Assembly: GCA_009705865.1 (NCBI GenBank)
Contig: WLSJ01000083.1
Location: 1-8,004 of the forward strand
Direction: 5' to 3'
DNA from: Actinomycetota bacterium
GTDB taxonomy: Bacteria; Actinomycetota; Acidimicrobiia; Acidimicrobiales; Ilumatobacteraceae
Length of the DNA: 8,004 nucleotides
Position numbers and translations under genes: made by a program. Below the pieces are notes generated by a model. The model had not been told where the DNA came from and ran no database searches. It saw only the letters and a program-made list of their open reading frames with translations. Of the stretch, positions 5,116-8,004 are shown piece by piece; the first letter of the stretch is position 1; each line of letters starts with the position of its first letter.

Positions 5116-7779
5116 ATGAATACTGCGCTACTTGCCAGCAGTGGCGCGATTGATTTCGGTTCAATTTTCACTGACCTTGCAATCATTCTCATTGTTGCCA
5201 AGATTGCAGCCGAGTTGTTTGAAAGAATTCGAGTTCCGGCTGTGCTCGGCGAAATCATTGCGGGCATCGTTATCGGCCCTTCGATGCTTGGCCTCATCGA
5301 CCCAAGCGATGCAATGCGAATATTGGCTGAAGTTGGCGTCATTATTTTGCTGGCAGAAGTCGGTCTCGAGATGGACCTCACTGAGTTACGCAAGGTGGGT
5401 CGTGCATCAATGCTGGTCGCCATCATCGGCGTCGTTGTCCCGATGTCCTCTGGCGTATTGGCCGGATCAGTTCTCGGCGAATCACTGAATGCATCGCTAT
5501 TCCTCGGCGCCGCGCTTGCCGCTACCAGTGTGGGAATAACTGCGCGAGTCTTTGGTGACTTACGCGCGCTTTCGTCTACTGAAGCGCGCATCGTTCTCGG
5601 CGCTGCAGTGGCAGACGATGTTCTCGGTCTCATCATTCTGACTGTGGTCACTCGAATCGTCCAACAAGGATCAGTTGACCTTGCTGGCGTGGCAAGCACC
5701 ATTGGCATTGCTGTTGGGTTCATCGCAATTGCCGGCGCTGTCGGAATATTGGTTATCCCTCGCCTATTCGCATTCATTGGCGAACGTGCCGTTTCGCCTG
5801 CAACTATCGGAGTTCTCGCGGCTGGCCTAACGTTCGGATTCTCTGCGGCAGCAAGTGGCGCTCAATTAGCGCCGATCATCGGTGCGTTTATCGCCGGCAC
5901 GGCACTTTCTCGCACCCCTCAACATGACCGAATCTCACGAGACTTTAAATCTCTTGGAGCCATTTTCATTCCGGTCTTTTTCCTTCAGATAGGAATTGAC
6001 ACCGATGTCACCAAATTCTTCTCGGGGCATGTTCTTTTTGTAGCGGCCATTCTCACGGTGATCGCTGTGGTTGGAAAAGTCGTTGCATCTGTTGGAGCCC
6101 GAGGCACCAACACAGACAAATTGCTGATCGGCATGGGCATGATTCCACGCGGTGAAGTGGGGCTGATCTTTGCATCGATCGGAGTGGTAGTCGGTGTGTT
6201 TGATGACGACTTATATGCAGTGATCTTGCTGGTCGTTCTCTTGACCACAGTCATTACCCCACCACTACTGCGCTGGCGCATCGAGCAGGCCGAAGAAACA
6301 GCCACAGCAGCAGACGCCGCCCTCGTGACCGAAGAACCAATCGGAGGATGGCTTGTAATTGCAAACAACGAAGTGCAACTACAAGGCAACCCACCTTCAT
6401 CACTGGTGCTTTCGCTGGGTCTTCAGTCTGCACTTCTTGCAACTCACGCTCAGCCAAACGATTCACTACTTGACTGGATGCATACTCACCGTGCAATTGA
6501 GTTGACATGGGACCCTGCTTCTTCACAAGCGTTATTCGAAGTATTGCTCCGAGGAAATGCACGTTCTTGGAGATTTCTGGAAGTCACCAACATCATCGAA
6601 CGCGCATTGCCAGAGATAGCCAAAGCAATTCGAGCACGCAGAGGTGACGCGTCAGAACTTGACCCAACGCACTCAATGCAGATGCCTACAGTCGAGACCC
6701 TTCGCGATCGTGTCGGACGAAATTCTTTATCTGATTCAGCCATCTTGTTTGCAGCTTTTGTGCTCGACTATTCAGATGACAGCCCAGCTGTTGGTGTGAT
6801 TAACCGGTTGGCGTTACCAACAGAACTGTCGCATCAGATTCGGGCATTAGTTGTGGCTAGCGCTCTTTTACATACAGCAGTGTCAACTGAGACTCTTGAA
6901 AACAACTCGCGCAATATGGCTCAACTAGCTGACTTTCTCGGATCTCCATTGATGGTCGAACAGTGCCGAATGTTGACAGAAGCGCGCGGCAATCTTGAAG
7001 ATTGGCAGTACCCAATGTTGCTTGACATCACGACTGGCGTGCAAAGACTTCTTGCTCATCCTGAACTCATTGAAGGAATAGAGGGCTCTGTTGAATCTGT
7101 GCGTCGTAGCGAAGCGATGGCACTGACTTCCGACCCACAGGTTCTCGACCGACTGAAACATGCAGCAGCTGTGTACATACTCGCCCATGAACCAGAAACG
7201 CTTGTTCGCCACGCTTCACTTGTTGAGCCTGCTCCACGTTCGGGGAAAGTTCGAGTTGGTGTCGAAAGCACTCTCCAACCTGGTCAATGGGTAATCAACA
7301 TCGCAACACATGACATGCGCGGACTTCTCGCACGCATTTGCGCAGTCCTAGCTGAGAGAGGACTGGAAATCATGAGTGCCGATCTAGCCACATGGCCTGA
7401 CGGAGCTGTTCTTGACTCTTTTGTTGTGAACTCGATGCAGAAACCAAATTCCGTGCAGATTGCCTTTGAGTTAGAACGCCGCCTCAAGCGGCGTCTTGAT
7501 GCACCGCGCCGACTTATCAGCAATACCAACTCTCGTCTTTCAGTCAGCTTGGACAACGATGCGCATCCATGGCATAGCGTCATTCGGGTAACCGGAGCAG
7601 ATCAACCTGGTCTCGTTCAAGCAGTAGCAACTGCCTTTGCAAAAGCTAAAACAAACGTTCACCATGCTCATATTTCGACGCAAGGCGACGACGTTTCTGA
7701 CCGATTTGAAGTCTCAACACGGCATGGGCGCAAGTTGGGCTCACAAGCCCTCCAGCGCATCACCGATCTACTTTCCTAA
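5116..7779 (+). CDS. CPA2 cation/proton antiporter fused to a GlnD-like (dead HD + ACT-ACT) C-terminal regulator
   Basis: 887 aa. Residues about 12-388 are a complete CPA2 monovalent cation/proton exchanger with many hydrophobic helices: VPAVLGEIIAGIVIGPSMLG (40-59), the TS pair in a crossover-type helix (137-138), the ion-site Asp pair in AAVADDVLGL (D167, D168), LAPIIGAFIAG (251-261) and MIPRGEVGLIFA (342-353). After an acidic linker (389-408), residues about 410-650 follow, by memory of the family, the actinobacterial GlnD region between the nucleotidyltransferase and ACT domains: GGWLVIANNEV, an F-E-V-L-L helix, RALPEI, then D-P-T-H. An HD domain is present in outline, but LLHDIGKG reads FVLDYSDD (548-555), the later His-His reads A581-S582, and the Asp of the TEAD motif reads Arg624. 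Two ACT domains follow: 724-790 (HDMRGLLARICAVL, GAVLDSF) and 820-887 (ADQPGLVQAVATAF, SDRFEV). No nucleotidyltransferase motif is present. The membrane protein likely exchanges Na+ or K+ for H+, with a cytosolic tail sensing a ligand, plausibly glutamine as in GlnD. Neighbours: winged-helix gene 8 bp before, glnB 163 bp after. Confidence 0.9.
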   Translation: MNTALLASSGAIDFGSIFTDLAIILIVAKIAAELFERIRVPAVLGEIIAGIVIGPSMLGLIDPSDAMRILAEVGVIILLAEVGLEMDLTELRKVGRASMLVAIIGVVVPMSSGVLAGSVLGESLNASLFLGAALAATSVGITARVFGDLRALSSTEARIVLGAAVADDVLGLIILTVVTRIVQQGSVDLAGVASTIGIAVGFIAIAGAVGILVIPRLFAFIGERAVSPATIGVLAAGLTFGFSAAASGAQLAPIIGAFIAGTALSRTPQHDRISRDFKSLGAIFIPVFFLQIGIDTDVTKFFSGHVLFVAAILTVIAVVGKVVASVGARGTNTDKLLIGMGMIPRGEVGLIFASIGVVVGVFDDDLYAVILLVVLLTTVITPPLLRWRIEQAEETATAADAALVTEEPIGGWLVIANNEVQLQGNPPSSLVLSLGLQSALLATHAQPNDSLLDWMHTHRAIELTWDPASSQALFEVLLRGNARSWRFLEVTNIIERALPEIAKAIRARRGDASELDPTHSMQMPTVETLRDRVGRNSLSDSAILFAAFVLDYSDDSPAVGVINRLALPTELSHQIRALVVASALLHTAVSTETLENNSRNMAQLADFLGSPLMVEQCRMLTEARGNLEDWQYPMLLDITTGVQRLLAHPELIEGIEGSVESVRRSEAMALTSDPQVLDRLKHAAAVYILAHEPETLVRHASLVEPAPRSGKVRVGVESTLQPGQWVINIATHDMRGLLARICAVLAERGLEIMSADLATWPDGAVLDSFVVNSMQKPNSVQIAFELERRLKRRLDAPRRLISNTNSRLSVSLDNDAHPWHSVIRVTGADQPGLVQAVATAFAKAKTNVHHAHISTQGDDVSDRFEVSTRHGRKLGSQALQRITDLLS

Positions 7780-7822
7780 TTCCTGGACCGCGTTTACACA
7801 GAGTTAACACTCACACCATTTC

Positions 7823-7860
7823 GCCATATTCCTGAAACATGTGTGCGACAGATGAGAAAT
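7823..7860 (+). promoter_or_regulatory. GlnR-box-like phased sites upstream of glnB
   Basis: Four 5-bp half-sites follow each other at exactly 11-bp intervals: GCCAT (7823-7827), GAAAC (7834-7838), GCGAC (7845-7849) and GAAAT (7856-7860). The GlnR box consensus of actinobacteria is GTnAC-N6-GAAAC-N6-GTnAC-N6-GAAAC; the last three units match with 0, 1 and 1 mismatches and the first with two. The block GACAGA-N3-GAAA (7847-7859) also occurs at 4787-4799 before the winged-helix gene. The location upstream of a PII gene, ending 10 bp before a -10-like hexamer, is biologically apt. GlnR itself is not in the window. Confidence 0.5.
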
Positions 7861-7870
7861 ATCTCCTACG

Positions 7871-7876
7871 TACTGT
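7871..7876 (+). promoter_or_regulatory. -10-like hexamer of the glnB promoter
   Basis: TACTGT fits TAnnnT and lies 10 bp after the GlnR-like array, the same distance as at the winged-helix promoter. It predicts transcription from about 7883 and a leader of about 60 nt. The -35 region (about 7848-7853) is weak and is covered by the operator, in keeping with activator dependence. Confidence 0.38.
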
Positions 7877-7920
7877 GCTTGTAGTTGCACAAGCAACGCA
7901 CCACACGTCGCGATAGCGAC
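7877..7920 (+). other. Overlapping small hairpins in the glnB leader
   Basis: Three short inverted repeats lie here: GCTTGT/ACAAGC (7877-7882 with 7889-7894), GTTGC/GCAAC (7884-7888 with 7893-7897), and GTCGC/GCGAC (7907-7911 with 7916-7920). The first two share bases and exclude each other. They sit between the promoter and the ribosome site of glnB. They may be a regulatory leader or chance; no known riboswitch class was recognised. Confidence 0.25.
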
Positions 7921-7927
7921 CGAGATG

Positions 7928-7933
7928 AAGGAG
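7928..7933 (+). promoter_or_regulatory. Shine-Dalgarno site of glnB
   Basis: AAGGAG lies 9 nt before the GTG start codon at 7943. It fixes the GTG as the start and is the clearest ribosome site in the window. Confidence 0.85.
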
Positions 7934-7942
7934 TAACGGACA

Positions 7943-8004
7943 GTGAAGTTGATCACGACAATTATCAAGCCATTCAAGCTTGACGATGTGAAAGACGCAC
8001 TGAA
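7943..8004 (+). CDS. glnB: Nitrogen regulatory protein PII, N-terminal part (runs off right edge)
   Basis: Twenty codons are visible, from GTG, encoding MKLITTIIKPFKLDDVKDAL, the near-invariant start of PII signal-transduction proteins (GlnB/GlnK). PII is a cytosolic trimer that binds ATP/ADP and 2-oxoglutarate and is modified on its T-loop (by GlnD uridylylation or, in actinobacteria, adenylylation). The T-loop and its modified Tyr lie beyond the window. The strong ribosome site and the GlnR-like promoter fit independent, nitrogen-controlled expression, but no terminator is seen after the antiporter gene, so read-through from it is also possible. GlnB versus GlnK cannot be decided from this fragment; an amt gene downstream would favour GlnK. 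Confidence 0.93.
   Translation, partial: MKLITTIIKPFKLDDVKDAL

Noticed and set aside
5028..5777. 249-aa open frame on the minus strand opposite the antiporter
   Set aside because: Low-complexity Thr/Ala/Ser/Met/Arg composition, no domain pattern, and fully antisense to a well-conserved membrane protein; it is a shadow frame.
7780..7830. Terminator after the antiporter gene
   Set aside because: No stem followed by a T tract is present between 7780 and the glnB promoter region.
7877..7942. Glutamine (glnA-type) riboswitch before glnB
   Set aside because: The short leader has hairpins but none of the conserved bases of that class that I can recall; left as unexplained hairpins only.

Overview
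The window looks like a chromosomal segment of an actinobacterium, most likely a planktonic Acidimicrobiia (Ilumatobacter-like) lineage. This rests on moderate G+C (about half, by eye), GTG starts, poor or absent Shine-Dalgarno sites on several genes, an actinobacterial-type FadE acyl-CoA dehydrogenase and a GlnD-like domain of actinobacterial character. The lineage is an inference from protein flavour; there is no rRNA here to confirm it.

Left part (1-2558): the N-terminal part of a YqeY/GatB-like protein runs off the left edge on the minus strand. A strong hairpin terminator separates it from a membrane-anchored three-domain copper protein (cupredoxin fused to a two-domain laccase-type multicopper oxidase), also on the minus strand. 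A DUF2889 gene is divergent from the oxidase.

Middle (2563-4706): a compact minus-strand operon runs acyl-CoA dehydrogenase, then O6-methylguanine-DNA methyltransferase (ogt), then a small DoxX-like membrane protein. It converges on the DUF2889 gene with a 4-bp gap and no visible terminator.

Right part (4763-8004), the most interesting: a receiver-less OmpR-type winged-helix protein (94 aa) lies 8 bp upstream of an 887-aa fusion. The fusion joins a CPA2 cation/proton antiporter to what reads as the C-terminal part of GlnD: helical linker, degenerate HD domain and two ACT domains, without the nucleotidyltransferase. The HD metal-binding residues are missing while both glutamine-sensor-type ACT domains remain. 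The next gene is glnB, encoding PII, the usual GlnD partner; only its first 20 codons are in the window. The promoter regions of the winged-helix/antiporter pair and of glnB share one architecture: 11-bp-phased half-sites resembling GlnR boxes, a common GACAGA-N3-GAAA block, and a -10-like hexamer at the same distance from that block. The simplest reading is a nitrogen-status module in which ion transport is coupled to the PII/GlnD signalling world through an ACT-bearing, catalytically dead GlnD-like tail. The fusion, adjacency and shared motifs are visible in the sequence; the physiological role is inference.
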